DNA of 64,000 nucleotides from Pelovirga terrestris (GTDB lineage: Bacteria; Desulfobacterota; Desulfuromonadia; Desulfuromonadales; Geopsychrobacteraceae), in the NCBI RefSeq assembly GCF_014773365.1, contig NZ_JACWUN010000001.1, positions 124,001-188,000 of the forward strand, read 5' to 3'. Below the pieces are notes generated by a model that saw only the letters and a list, made by a program, of their open reading frames with translations, searched no databases and was not told the origin of the DNA. Position numbers and translations under genes: made by a program. This document shows positions 19,445 through 28,530 of this stretch, one piece after another; positions within the stretch are counted from its first letter, which is position 1, and every line of letters begins with the position of its first letter.

Positions 19445-19879
19445 ATGGGATTTCGGCGTAAGGACAGTGAATCTCCACGGGTCGAATTGACCCCGATGAT
19501 CGATGTGGTTTTTCTGTTGTTGATTTTCTTCATGATCTCAACAACCTTCATTGAGCGCCCGGGGGTGAACATCGATCTGCCGGAAGGAGGAGCCCAGCAG
19601 GTTGCTACGGAAAAAAAAGAGGTTGAAGTCTATCTGACTGAAGAAGGAGACCTTTACCTGCAGCGTGAGGCTATTACCCTGTCTGAGTTGAACGAGCATC
19701 TGGTCGGATTAGGAGTTGAAACGACCAGGGAAATGACTTTTTTGCTGATGGCTGACAAGTCAGCCCGTCACGGCTGGGTTATTGAGGTGATGGAAATTGC
19801 CCGCCGCAACGGTTTTGTCCGCCTTGCTATTGCGACGGATAAAACGATAGATGAAAAGACGATCAGGCAAGGGGAATGA
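19445..19879 (+). CDS. exbD: ExbD/TolR family biopolymer transport protein
   Basis: A 144-residue protein. A short basic N-terminus is followed by a single membrane helix holding the essential proton-carrying Asp in LTPMIDVVFLLLIFFMIST, then a periplasmic domain with DLPEGG and the C-terminal DKSARHGWVIEVMEIARRNG. Partner of the ExbB just upstream (gap 1 bp, with GAGGG before the ATG). An upstream in-frame ATG inside exbB gives an implausible N-terminus, so the start at 19445 is preferred. The convergent gene on the other strand begins 40 bp later. Confidence 0.9.
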   Translation: MGFRRKDSESPRVELTPMIDVVFLLLIFFMISTTFIERPGVNIDLPEGGAQQVATEKKEVEVYLTEEGDLYLQREAITLSELNEHLVGLGVETTREMTFLLMADKSARHGWVIEVMEIARRNGFVRLAIATDKTIDEKTIRQGE

Positions 19880-19918
19880 CTCTGGATTAATGCCACGCCA
19901 ACGCATAGTAGTCATTTT

Positions 19919-20425
19919 TCAATTTGTTGGGCACTGTTCACACCACCCCGGATAATCATCACCGGTCAAGGCGTGAAAGCTGTCGATACGTTCACGAAAG
20001 TAATCTAGATCGCAGCAGATCTCAGCAATCTGATGGCAAACGGTTGTCTCTGCCCAACTATTATTTGCACAGTAGCAATAAAACTCCCGCACGCCCTTGA
20101 GTATCGTCTCAAGCTCTTTCATGTTGGGTTCAAGGTTACGATGAACGTACCAGTTGCCGGCGAAACCGCGTACTTGCCTGGCGGTGATATGAAAAATATT
20201 AGCCCGCAACGAGTCGATGACAAAATCGCGGAGAAAGTAATCCGCCCCTGAGGCCATGGACCCGGCTTCAAGCGGGCTGAACTTGCCACTATCGAGAAGA
20301 TGTTGATGGAAGTGCTTTAATAGTTTCTGACACAGCTGCTCTACGCGGATTTCATCACTAAGGTGGTTGATGTAAAAATTGTCGGGCTGGACGTTTAGCT
20401 CAGCCGTTTTGTTCAGCGAGTTCAT
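19919..20425 (-). CDS. hypothetical Cys-rich soluble protein
   Basis: A 168-residue protein without membrane segments or signal peptide; not recognised. It looks mostly helical. The C-terminal half is rich in Cys: a CYC pair near residue 115, CHQIAEICC around 130-139, and WCEQC near the C-terminus. That is enough to suggest metal binding or an iron-sulfur cluster, but no known spacing fits. AGGAT lies 8 bp before the ATG. It stands alone on the minus strand between exbD and mutS, with a 177-bp gap to mutS. Coding potential is good: the frame is long, has a ribosome-binding site, and its composition is protein-like. Confidence 0.7.
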   Translation of the reverse strand: MNSLNKTAELNVQPDNFYINHLSDEIRVEQLCQKLLKHFHQHLLDSGKFSPLEAGSMASGADYFLRDFVIDSLRANIFHITARQVRGFAGNWYVHRNLEPNMKELETILKGVREFYCYCANNSWAETTVCHQIAEICCDLDYFRERIDSFHALTGDDYPGWCEQCPTN

Positions 20426-20602
20426 TTTCGTATATCCTGTTCCTATTTGTTGACGTATAGTTGTGCTCTTTTACCCCGTCAGATATTTACGGTCAAGCTC
20501 CAGCACCTGGTTACCGACAATCCCTGATTTACACCGTCACCGTCCTTTGCTAGACTCACGGCCTTGTTTGCCGTCTGTATCCTTCTGTCACTGGAAAACT
20601 GC

Positions 20603-23212
20603 ATGTCAACAACCACTCCTTTGATGCGTCAATTTCTCGAAATCAAAGCTGATTACCAGGATGCTATCTTGTTTTTCAGGCTTGGTGATTTTTATGAAAT
20701 GTTCATGGATGATGCCGTTATCGCCGCAAAGATTCTCGGTATTACCCTGACCTCGCGCAACAAGGGGGATGAGGATGCCGTTCCCCTGTGTGGGGTCCCG
20801 TATCATAGCAGTCAGGGATATATCGCCAAATTGGTAGCAGCCGGCCACCGGGTGGCTATTTGCGAGCAGGTAGAAGACCCGAAAACCGCTAAGGGTATTG
20901 TCAAGCGCGAGGTGGTCAAGGTTGTCACTCCGGGTTTGATTACCGATACCGACACCCTGGAGCCTAAAGAAAACAACTATCTCCTCGCTTTAGCCGCAAC
21001 CGCTGATGCTTTTGGGATGGCCTGTGTTGATATCACCACCGGCGCTTTCCGCGTTACCCAGGTCGAAACCATCGCCCAGGTGGAGAGCGAAATCAGTTCC
21101 ATCCGACCACGTGAAATCGTGATGGGTGAAGGGGAGGGTGGCCAACGCCTGCAACGTCAACTGACCCAATTGCTTGAGCCCCTGATGTGTAACCGGCTGC
21201 CGGAATGGATCTTTACTGAAGATTATGCCAGGGAGCAGATCTGTTCCTTTTACGCCGTGGCGAATCTGTCCTCTTTTGGTTGCGCCGATCTGCCGGCGGC
21301 ACGTCAAGCCGCCGCTGCTATTCTTTATTATCTGCAGCAGACCCAGAAGGATCAGCTTAAGCATCTGCAGCCTCTTAGCACTTATCACGTGCGCGACTCG
21401 ATGGTGCTTGATGATGCCACCCGACGTAATCTTGAACTGACAGCGACCTTGCAGGACGGCAAAAAGAAAGGATCATTGCTGGGTGTGCTGGACCGCACGG
21501 TAACGGCGATGGGTGGCAGAACCCTGCGGCACTGGATCCATTATCCGTTGCTTGACCTCGATCAGATCACCAAACGCCAGTCCGCGATTTCCGAACTGGT
21601 GGACAACAGTCTGCTGCGCCTGGATGTACGGGAAGCCCTTGATGGCGTTTACGATCTCGAACGCCTGAACGGCAAAATCTCCATGGCTGGTGCCAATCCG
21701 CGCGATCTGGTGGCGCTACGTGATTCCCTGGCACGCATCCCGGCGATTGCTGACTACCTTGATTCTTTTGCCGACCCCTATCTGAAGGAATTGCAATCCC
21801 GGTTGGACGCCTTACCCGACTTGAATGCGTTACTCACCCGCGCGATTGCAGATGAACCACCCTTTGTCGTGCGTGACGGGGGGATTATTAAGGATCATTA
21901 CCATGAAGATCTCGACGAATTGCGGGTGATCAGTCGCGAAGGCAAAGGCTGGATCGCGGCGATGGAAACCAGGGAGCGCGAGCGCACCGGCATTTCATCT
22001 CTGAAGATTAAATACAATCGGGTGTTCGGCTATTTTATCGAGGTAACTCATCGTCATCTTGAGCGGATACCCGATCATTATCAACGAAAACAGACCCTGG
22101 TCAACGCCGAGCGCTATATTACTGCCGAGCTCAAAGATATTGAGGCCAAAGTTCTTGGTGCCGAGGAACGCATGGCAGAACTCGAATACAGCCTGTTTCA
22201 GGACATTCGTCTTCATGCCGCTGCTCAATCGGAGCGGATCCAGCGCAGTGCTGAGGCCCTGGCGATTGTTGATGTATTGACGGCGCTGGCCGATCTATCG
22301 CATGAACGACGCTATGTCTGTCCCCGCATGGATCATTCCGGCAAGATCCGGATTGACGCCGGACGCCACCCGGTCATCGAAGGGATGCCTCTGCAGGAGG
22401 CCTTCGTGCCTAATGATGTCCTGCTTGATAAGCAAGAGAATCAGCTGCTGATCATTACCGGTCCGAATATGGCGGGCAAATCAACCTTTATGCGGCAGGT
22501 GGCGCTGATCACTCTGATGGCACAAATTGGCAGTCATGTTCCGGCTGATGAAGCGCAGATCGGTGTGGTTGACCGGATCTTTACTCGGGTTGGGGCAAGT
22601 GATAATCTGGCTAAAGGTGAATCAACCTTCATGGTGGAGATGAATGAAACCGCTAATATTTTGCGCCATGCGACACCGGATAGTCTGATTATCCTTGATG
22701 AAATCGGCCGAGGAACCTCTACCTACGATGGTGTCAGTATCGCCTGGGCGGTTGCTGAGTATGTGCATGATCATCCCGATGTTGCCGCCAAAACCCTGTT
22801 TGCCACTCATTACCACGAGTTGACGGATCTGGCGTCAAGTTGCACGCGGGTTAAAAACTTTAATGTTGCAGTCAAGGAGTGGAACGACCAGATTATCTTT
22901 CTGCGTAAGATCGTCGCTGGTAGCGCCAGTCGCTCATATGGGATTCAGGTCGGCCGTCTGGCAGGTCTGCCGGAAGCGGTTATCCAGCGCGCAAAAAGCA
23001 TTTTAAAGGACCTGGAAAGTGGCGAACGAGACCATCGTGGCAACCATTGTTCAAAAAAAATACGAGAAAACCAGGCCAGTTTCCAGCTTTCCTTATTTGA
23101 ACAGGATCTTCACCAACAACTCCGTGAGCGGCTTGAAGGCATTGATATCAGCCATCTAACCCCTCTGGCAGCATTGAATCTGCTGGCCGAGATGAAAAAG
23201 TTGATCGAATGA
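20603..23212 (+). CDS. mutS: DNA mismatch repair protein MutS
   Basis: An 869-residue protein that recognises mismatches and starts repair with MutL (encoded at 44 kb here). The N-terminal mismatch-binding domain has the Phe-X-Glu wedge in RLGDFYEMF. The ATPase has Walker A GPNMAGKST at residues 620-628, the segment GESTFMVEMNETANIL, Walker B LIILDEIGRGTS and the ATHYHEL switch. The start at MSTTTPLMRQF is preferred over 13 codons upstream because family members begin just before this PLMRQF motif. Length is the family norm (850-880). The stop overlaps the next gene by 4 bp (ATGA). Confidence 0.97.
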   Translation: MSTTTPLMRQFLEIKADYQDAILFFRLGDFYEMFMDDAVIAAKILGITLTSRNKGDEDAVPLCGVPYHSSQGYIAKLVAAGHRVAICEQVEDPKTAKGIVKREVVKVVTPGLITDTDTLEPKENNYLLALAATADAFGMACVDITTGAFRVTQVETIAQVESEISSIRPREIVMGEGEGGQRLQRQLTQLLEPLMCNRLPEWIFTEDYAREQICSFYAVANLSSFGCADLPAARQAAAAILYYLQQTQKDQLKHLQPLSTYHVRDSMVLDDATRRNLELTATLQDGKKKGSLLGVLDRTVTAMGGRTLRHWIHYPLLDLDQITKRQSAISELVDNSLLRLDVREALDGVYDLERLNGKISMAGANPRDLVALRDSLARIPAIADYLDSFADPYLKELQSRLDALPDLNALLTRAIADEPPFVVRDGGIIKDHYHEDLDELRVISREGKGWIAAMETRERERTGISSLKIKYNRVFGYFIEVTHRHLERIPDHYQRKQTLVNAERYITAELKDIEAKVLGAEERMAELEYSLFQDIRLHAAAQSERIQRSAEALAIVDVLTALADLSHERRYVCPRMDHSGKIRIDAGRHPVIEGMPLQEAFVPNDVLLDKQENQLLIITGPNMAGKSTFMRQVALITLMAQIGSHVPADEAQIGVVDRIFTRVGASDNLAKGESTFMVEMNETANILRHATPDSLIILDEIGRGTSTYDGVSIAWAVAEYVHDHPDVAAKTLFATHYHELTDLASSCTRVKNFNVAVKEWNDQIIFLRKIVAGSASRSYGIQVGRLAGLPEAVIQRAKSILKDLESGERDHRGNHCSKKIRENQASFQLSLFEQDLHQQLRERLEGIDISHLTPLAALNLLAEMKKLIE

Positions 23213-24915
23213 GAATTGTTCTTTTTGTTGCCTTGTTACAACTGCTACTGCTTTTTTCTGCGGTCGATTCCGGTCAAGCCCAGGGAACGTCCTATGTGGA
23301 ACTGCGACAGGATTATCAGCAACTGATCACATCAGCGCAGCTACAGCGTCAGCGCACCAACTGGGAACGTTTGATCTCAAATTTTGACCGTTTTATCGCT
23401 CAGCGACCAGGTGATACCGCCATCGAAAACGCTTATTTTCTACGCGCCCGTACCTGGCACGGTTTATCCCAGGCGTCGGGTGGACGTAGCGATGCGGAAG
23501 AGGCTATCCGACTTTACCTGGATCTGGCAAAGCGCTTTCCCGCCAGCCGTTTTGCCGATGATGCCCTGTTCCATGCGGCCGAGATCGCTCAACAACGTCT
23601 GAACGACCAGAGCCGTGCTATCGGTCTGTATCGTCGGGTTATTCATGATACCCCAACGGGAGACATGGTATCTGAAGCCCGTAAGAAGTTGACCGCCCTG
23701 TCGGTTACTGTACCGCCTGAGCCGGTGACAACCAACGTCGAGCAACATCAATACGAGGAGGTCGCCCAGGCCCCTCTGCTACAGTCAATCCGATATTGGA
23801 GTGGTCCCGAGTACACTCGGGTTGTTCTTGATCTGTCGGCGCCGGTTGTAGCCAAGCCCAATCTTCTTAGAGGTAATTCACCGCGTCTTTATTTTGATCT
23901 GGTTTACACCGATCTGTCAGGTCAATTACCTGATGAAATCATCATCAATAATGGCCTTGTTCAACGAGTTCGTGCGAGTCGTTTCGACACCCAGCGTTCT
24001 CGTGTCGTCATTGATTTGGAGCGTGAACTGGAATATCGTATCACTACTCTGGACAATCCCCATCGTCTGGTTGTTGACATTATGGGCTCACCTAGTCGTG
24101 CGCCGCAGGTCCAGATCGCCCGACCGCCAAGTACGTCTCCTATTGCTGATGATTCGATTGCCCATATCCTTGGCTCCTCTGCCTCTAAGCAACCGGTCAT
24201 GCGGATCAAACAACAATCCAACGGCGATGGTATCCGCCTGATTGTCGTCGACCCCGGTCATGGTGGCCGGGATCCTGGAGCGATTGGCCCCAATGGAACC
24301 AGGGAAAAAGATGTGAATCTGGCAATGGCAAAGATTCTTGCGGCAGCGCTACGTCAACAATTGGGAGTCAAGGTGCTGCTAACTCGTGAGGATGATCGCT
24401 ATCTGGAATTGCGCGAGCGTACTGAATATGCCAATCGGGTTGGAGCCGACCTGTTTATTTCCCTCCATGCCAATGCTACGACCGGTAGCCGCGCTTACGG
24501 TGTTGAAACCTATTTTCTTAACCTGGCAAAAACCGATGAAGCTGCCGCGGTTGCAGCACGAGAAAATGGAATGACCCTGCAGGATATCAGTAACCTTGAG
24601 GCGATTCTTTTTGATTTGATGGCCAATGCAAAAATCAACGAATCGAGTCGCTTGGCGGCAGAAGTTCAGCAGTCTCTGGTTGCCGGGCTATCTTCTCGCT
24701 ACAGCAATATCCGCGACCTCGGGGTCAAGCAGGGGCCCTTCCATGTCCTGCTCGGTGCTACCATGCCGTCGGCCCTGGTTGAATCGGCCTTCATTACCAA
24801 CCCGCGCGAAGAAAAACGTTTAAATTCTGTAGATTATCAACGCCATGTAGCTAATGCTATCGTCCAGGGTATTAAAAAATATGCGGCAGCTATGGGTCAG
24901 GTAGCGTGGAAATGA
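23209..24915 (+). CDS. N-acetylmuramoyl-L-alanine amidase with AMIN domain
   Basis: A 568-residue periplasmic peptidoglycan amidase of the AmiC type. It has a signal peptide (residues 1-25, cleaved near GQA), a helical TPR-like stretch (about 45-165), an AMIN domain (about 180-290) that targets the envelope or septum, a linker, and an Amidase_3 catalytic domain (about 345-560). Zinc ligands are visible: His in DPGHGGRDPGA, Glu in GTREKDVNLA, His in FISLHANA, with catalytic Glu in ALVESAFITNP. It splits the amide bond between muramic acid and the peptide during cell separation. The TPR-like insert between signal peptide and AMIN is not in E. coli AmiC. The start overlaps mutS and the stop overlaps glnD (ATGA). 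Confidence 0.9.
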   Translation: MRIVLFVALLQLLLLFSAVDSGQAQGTSYVELRQDYQQLITSAQLQRQRTNWERLISNFDRFIAQRPGDTAIENAYFLRARTWHGLSQASGGRSDAEEAIRLYLDLAKRFPASRFADDALFHAAEIAQQRLNDQSRAIGLYRRVIHDTPTGDMVSEARKKLTALSVTVPPEPVTTNVEQHQYEEVAQAPLLQSIRYWSGPEYTRVVLDLSAPVVAKPNLLRGNSPRLYFDLVYTDLSGQLPDEIIINNGLVQRVRASRFDTQRSRVVIDLERELEYRITTLDNPHRLVVDIMGSPSRAPQVQIARPPSTSPIADDSIAHILGSSASKQPVMRIKQQSNGDGIRLIVVDPGHGGRDPGAIGPNGTREKDVNLAMAKILAAALRQQLGVKVLLTREDDRYLELRERTEYANRVGADLFISLHANATTGSRAYGVETYFLNLAKTDEAAAVAARENGMTLQDISNLEAILFDLMANAKINESSRLAAEVQQSLVAGLSSRYSNIRDLGVKQGPFHVLLGATMPSALVESAFITNPREEKRLNSVDYQRHVANAIVQGIKKYAAAMGQVAWK

Positions 24916-27605
24916 CCTACCAGGTAACCTCCATCAGTCACGATCTTATTCCGTTTAATGCTCCGGCAAATTACACAAATTTCGAATCGGTGCGGCCCCA
25001 GGTGGTTGATGCGGCGCGTGCTTATATCGATGAAAATTTTGCGATCTTGCAGAAAAAATGTCTCGATGGGGCATCAAGCCGGTTTATTATCAAACAATTC
25101 AGCCTGCTGTTTGACCAATTGAACCAGAACCTGTTCCGCATCGCGGTGACTGGTTTTGACCACGCGGCGGTTTCCGATTGCGCTTTGCTGGCGGTCGGTG
25201 GTTATGGGCGCGAAGAGATGAACCCGCGCTCTGATCTTGACCTGATGTTTTATTATCTCCCCGAAGGCGAAGATCGTATCCGGGTTATTGCTGACCGCCT
25301 CTTGTATCTACTGTGGGATTTAAATCTCGATGTTGGTTACAGCATCCGTTCATCATCCGACTGTCTAGAGCAGGCCCGTGATACGACGGTTCGCACAGCT
25401 CTTCTTGACGTGCGTCTGATCGCTGGCGAACAGCGGGTTTACCAGGATTTTGTTAACGATGTCGGACAGGCGCTGCAGAAGCAAGATCCCCAAGGCTTTA
25501 TCAAAAGAAAACTGGAAGAACGAGATGAACGTAAAAAAAAATACGGGTCGTCCGTCTATCTGTTGGAACCCAACATTAAGGAAGGTGAGGGCGGATTGCG
25601 CGAGCTTCAAGACGCCCTGTGGATTGCACGGATAAAATACAAAGCCGACAGCTTACACGAATTACTCACGCGTGGCATTGTTACCGAACAGATGGTCGAG
25701 TCGTATGTCCATGCCCAGGACTATTTGTGGACAATCAGGAACTTTCTTCATTTTTCCACCCAGAGAAAATCCGAACAGCTTACCTTTGATGTGCAGCAGC
25801 AGATTGCTTCATTTCTGGGCTATGCCAACGTATCAACCGGTTCCGCGGTTGAACAGTTTATGCAGGATTATTACGCTTACGCAAATCAGAATGAATATCT
25901 TGCATCAAAGATGATAGTTGACGCGACCATGTCACGTGGCGCCCCGATGGGGGTGTTTAATTTTCTGGTCCGGCGCAATTTGGATGACGGCTTTTATTTG
26001 TTGCGCGGCGAATTACGGGCGGCAAAAAACCTGACCCTGCTTCAACACCCTGAGTTGATGATGGTGGCTTTTGAATTGGCGCAGAAACACCAGGCTGATC
26101 TATGCCTGGAGTTGAAGCAGCTGATTCGGGAAAACTTGCATTTAATCACCGACAAGGTACGGCGTTCAAAGCGCATCAACGACTCCTTTATGGTTATTTT
26201 GCGCGATGTTAAGGGGGCGGGAAAAACCCTTCACAAGATGCATCATCTTCAGTTTCTTAACGCTTTTATTCCTGAGTTTAAGCACATTTATTGCAAGGTC
26301 CAGTTTGACCTCTATCATATTTATACCGTCGATGTTCATACCCTCTTTGCCGTTGAAGAGGTAGAAAAACTCTGGAATGGTGATTATCAAGATTCTCAGC
26401 CACAACTGAGCCGGCTGATTCATCAGATTGAAAAACCGGAACTGTTGTTGCTGGCCATTTTGTTCCATGATATCGGCAAAGGTAGCGGAAAAGATCACAG
26501 CATCCGTGGGGCGGAAATGATTCCGCGTATTGCCAGAAGGCTGAAGCTTAATCGTGAAGACAGCCAGCGCATGCAATTCCTTGTCGCTCATCATTTGAAA
26601 ATGGCGCACATCTCGCAGCGGCGTGATCTGCAGGACCTGAAAATGATCGCCCAGTTTGCTGAATTGCTGCAGACCAGTGAAAATCTACGCATGCTTTATT
26701 TACTGACCTTCGCTGATATTAAGGCCGTTGGGCCGGATGTCTGGTCGGAATGGAAGGGAACGCTGCTCCAGGAATTGTATGAAAAAACCTACGATGTCCT
26801 TGAGAAAAAGGATTTTTTCCAGGAACAGCGCACCGAAAAAGTACGCAAGCGCAAGCGCAAAATTCGTCAGGCATTGCTTGGCGAATTTTCGGAAAAGCGT
26901 CTGGTTAAAGCCATTAATAGTCTGAACAACAGATATCTGTTAAGTAATCGCTCTGCTGAGATCATCCCGCATTTGCGGTTGGCGCTGAATCGCGGACGTA
27001 ACGCTCTGGCTATGCAGATTGAGCACATGGATGAGGCTAAATTTACCGAGGTAACTATTTCGACTATAGATTCACCGGGACTTTTCTCACAGATCGCCGG
27101 GGTCATGGCTGCTCACTCAATCAATATTCTGGGAGCGCAGATCTATACCCGTAAAGATGGTGATGTTCTTGATGTGCTGCAGGTTAATAGCGTTCATGGT
27201 GAAATTGTCAGTAAACCGGAAAAGTGGCGCAAGCTTGAGGATGACTTAACCGCAGTGCTGGAAGGGCGCGTGATGGTTGAAGATCTCGTTGCCAAGCTCC
27301 AGACCCCGAGTTTTTATACGAAAAAGAACAGACAAGTGCCGCGACCGAATCGGGTAGAGTTCGATAATGAGGTCTCCGACAATTATACGGTTATCGATAT
27401 CTTTGCTACCGACAAGGTGGGCCTGTTGTACCAGATCACCAGTACGATAAAAGAGCTTGGGTTGTATATCGCTGTGTCAAAGATAGCTACCAAGGTAGAT
27501 CAGGCAGCTGATGTGTTTTATATCCACGATATTTTTGGCCAGAAGATTGTTGATCCGGTGCGGATTGACACCATTCGCCAAACCCTGCTGAACCGATTGG
27601 AGTAA
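24912..27605 (+). CDS. glnD: bifunctional [protein-PII] uridylyltransferase / UMP-removing enzyme
   Basis: An 897-residue nitrogen sensor that uridylylates PII when glutamine is low and removes UMP when it is high. The nucleotidyltransferase domain has GGYGREEMNPRSDLDLM; the HD domain has LFHDIGKGSGKDHS and AHHLKM; two C-terminal ACT domains (about 700-775 and 815-890) sense glutamine. Its substrate is the GlnB at 11.5 kb. Two starts are possible: GTG 24906 and ATG 24912. I prefer the ATG, which overlaps the amidase stop as ATGA and lies 10 bp after an AGG. xerD follows 15 bp later. Confidence 0.95.
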   Translation: MTYQVTSISHDLIPFNAPANYTNFESVRPQVVDAARAYIDENFAILQKKCLDGASSRFIIKQFSLLFDQLNQNLFRIAVTGFDHAAVSDCALLAVGGYGREEMNPRSDLDLMFYYLPEGEDRIRVIADRLLYLLWDLNLDVGYSIRSSSDCLEQARDTTVRTALLDVRLIAGEQRVYQDFVNDVGQALQKQDPQGFIKRKLEERDERKKKYGSSVYLLEPNIKEGEGGLRELQDALWIARIKYKADSLHELLTRGIVTEQMVESYVHAQDYLWTIRNFLHFSTQRKSEQLTFDVQQQIASFLGYANVSTGSAVEQFMQDYYAYANQNEYLASKMIVDATMSRGAPMGVFNFLVRRNLDDGFYLLRGELRAAKNLTLLQHPELMMVAFELAQKHQADLCLELKQLIRENLHLITDKVRRSKRINDSFMVILRDVKGAGKTLHKMHHLQFLNAFIPEFKHIYCKVQFDLYHIYTVDVHTLFAVEEVEKLWNGDYQDSQPQLSRLIHQIEKPELLLLAILFHDIGKGSGKDHSIRGAEMIPRIARRLKLNREDSQRMQFLVAHHLKMAHISQRRDLQDLKMIAQFAELLQTSENLRMLYLLTFADIKAVGPDVWSEWKGTLLQELYEKTYDVLEKKDFFQEQRTEKVRKRKRKIRQALLGEFSEKRLVKAINSLNNRYLLSNRSAEIIPHLRLALNRGRNALAMQIEHMDEAKFTEVTISTIDSPGLFSQIAGVMAAHSINILGAQIYTRKDGDVLDVLQVNSVHGEIVSKPEKWRKLEDDLTAVLEGRVMVEDLVAKLQTPSFYTKKNRQVPRPNRVEFDNEVSDNYTVIDIFATDKVGLLYQITSTIKELGLYIAVSKIATKVDQAADVFYIHDIFGQKIVDPVRIDTIRQTLLNRLE

Positions 27606-27620
27606 AGTGACCCACTGACA

Positions 27621-28511
27621 ATGAATACTTGTGTTGATCATTTTCTGAATTTCATCAGTGTCGAAAAAGGGCTGGCTGCCAATACCATATCTGCCTATGC
27701 GCGTGACCTTGCCGCGTATAGTGAATACCTGTGTCGTTCTGAACAGGTTGAAAAACCCGGAGATATTGAGCCGTTGATGATTGTTGGTTTTCTCACCCAT
27801 TTACGGGAACAGGGGTTGGCCCCTCGCAGTCGGGCTCGCGTATTAAGCACCCTGCGGCATTTTCATCGGTTTCTGTTACGTGAGGGGCATGCACCGTTAG
27901 ACCCTACCACGCGCATTGATGCACCAAGAACCCGATCACCATTGCCGCACCTGCTCAGCACGGTTGAGGTTGAGGCGCTGCTGGAAACACCACGCGCTGA
28001 CACCCTGGTTGCTCGCCGGGATCGAACGATGCTGGAGGTCCTCTACGCCACCGGTATGCGGGTCAGTGAGATAACCGATCTGCGCCTGGCAGATTTGAAG
28101 CTCGACATCGGTTGTGTAAACGTCATGGGGAAGGGGTCAAAACAACGCTTAATCCCTTTAGGTGAAGTTGCCCTTGAATTTCTCAACGATTATTTGCAGA
28201 ATGTCAGGCCCCTGATAAAGAAGGGCAAGTCGCGCCAGGAGGTTTTTTTAAATACCCGCGGCGACAAATTAAGTCGCCAGGGGTTCTGGAAAAAACTCAA
28301 AGGCTATGCGCTTTGCGCGGGTATCAACAAAACCGTCTATCCGCACCTGTTGCGCCATTCTTTTGCTACCCATCTTCTTGAAAACGGGGCAGACTTACGC
28401 GCGGTCCAGGCGATGCTCGGTCATGCGGATGTGTCAACCACCCAGATTTACACCCATGTCATCCAGGAGCGCCTGAAGCAGGTGCATCAGCAGTTTCACC
28501 CGCGCGGATGA
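27621..28511 (+). CDS. xerD: tyrosine recombinase XerC/XerD family (XerD-like)
   Basis: A 296-residue site-specific recombinase resolving chromosome dimers at dif, with FtsK. The N-terminal SAM-like core-binding domain covers about residues 5-90. The catalytic domain has the first Arg in ATGMRVSEIT, His-x-x-Arg in PHLLRHSFATHLLE, the second His in LGHADVS and the nucleophile Tyr in TQIYTHV. Length and the N-terminus FLNFISVEKGLAANTISAY match chromosomal Xer proteins rather than integrases of mobile elements, and no att-like repeats flank it. The symbol D is preferred over C on general resemblance only. It sits between glnD and apgM, all close-spaced. Confidence 0.85.
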   Translation: MNTCVDHFLNFISVEKGLAANTISAYARDLAAYSEYLCRSEQVEKPGDIEPLMIVGFLTHLREQGLAPRSRARVLSTLRHFHRFLLREGHAPLDPTTRIDAPRTRSPLPHLLSTVEVEALLETPRADTLVARRDRTMLEVLYATGMRVSEITDLRLADLKLDIGCVNVMGKGSKQRLIPLGEVALEFLNDYLQNVRPLIKKGKSRQEVFLNTRGDKLSRQGFWKKLKGYALCAGINKTVYPHLLRHSFATHLLENGADLRAVQAMLGHADVSTTQIYTHVIQERLKQVHQQFHPRG

Positions 28512-28530
28512 CCAGACGACAGGATAAAGC

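Noticed and set aside
27621-28511. Tyrosine recombinase as sign of an integrated mobile element
   Set aside because: Length, motifs and housekeeping neighbours fit chromosomal XerD; no att repeats or cargo.
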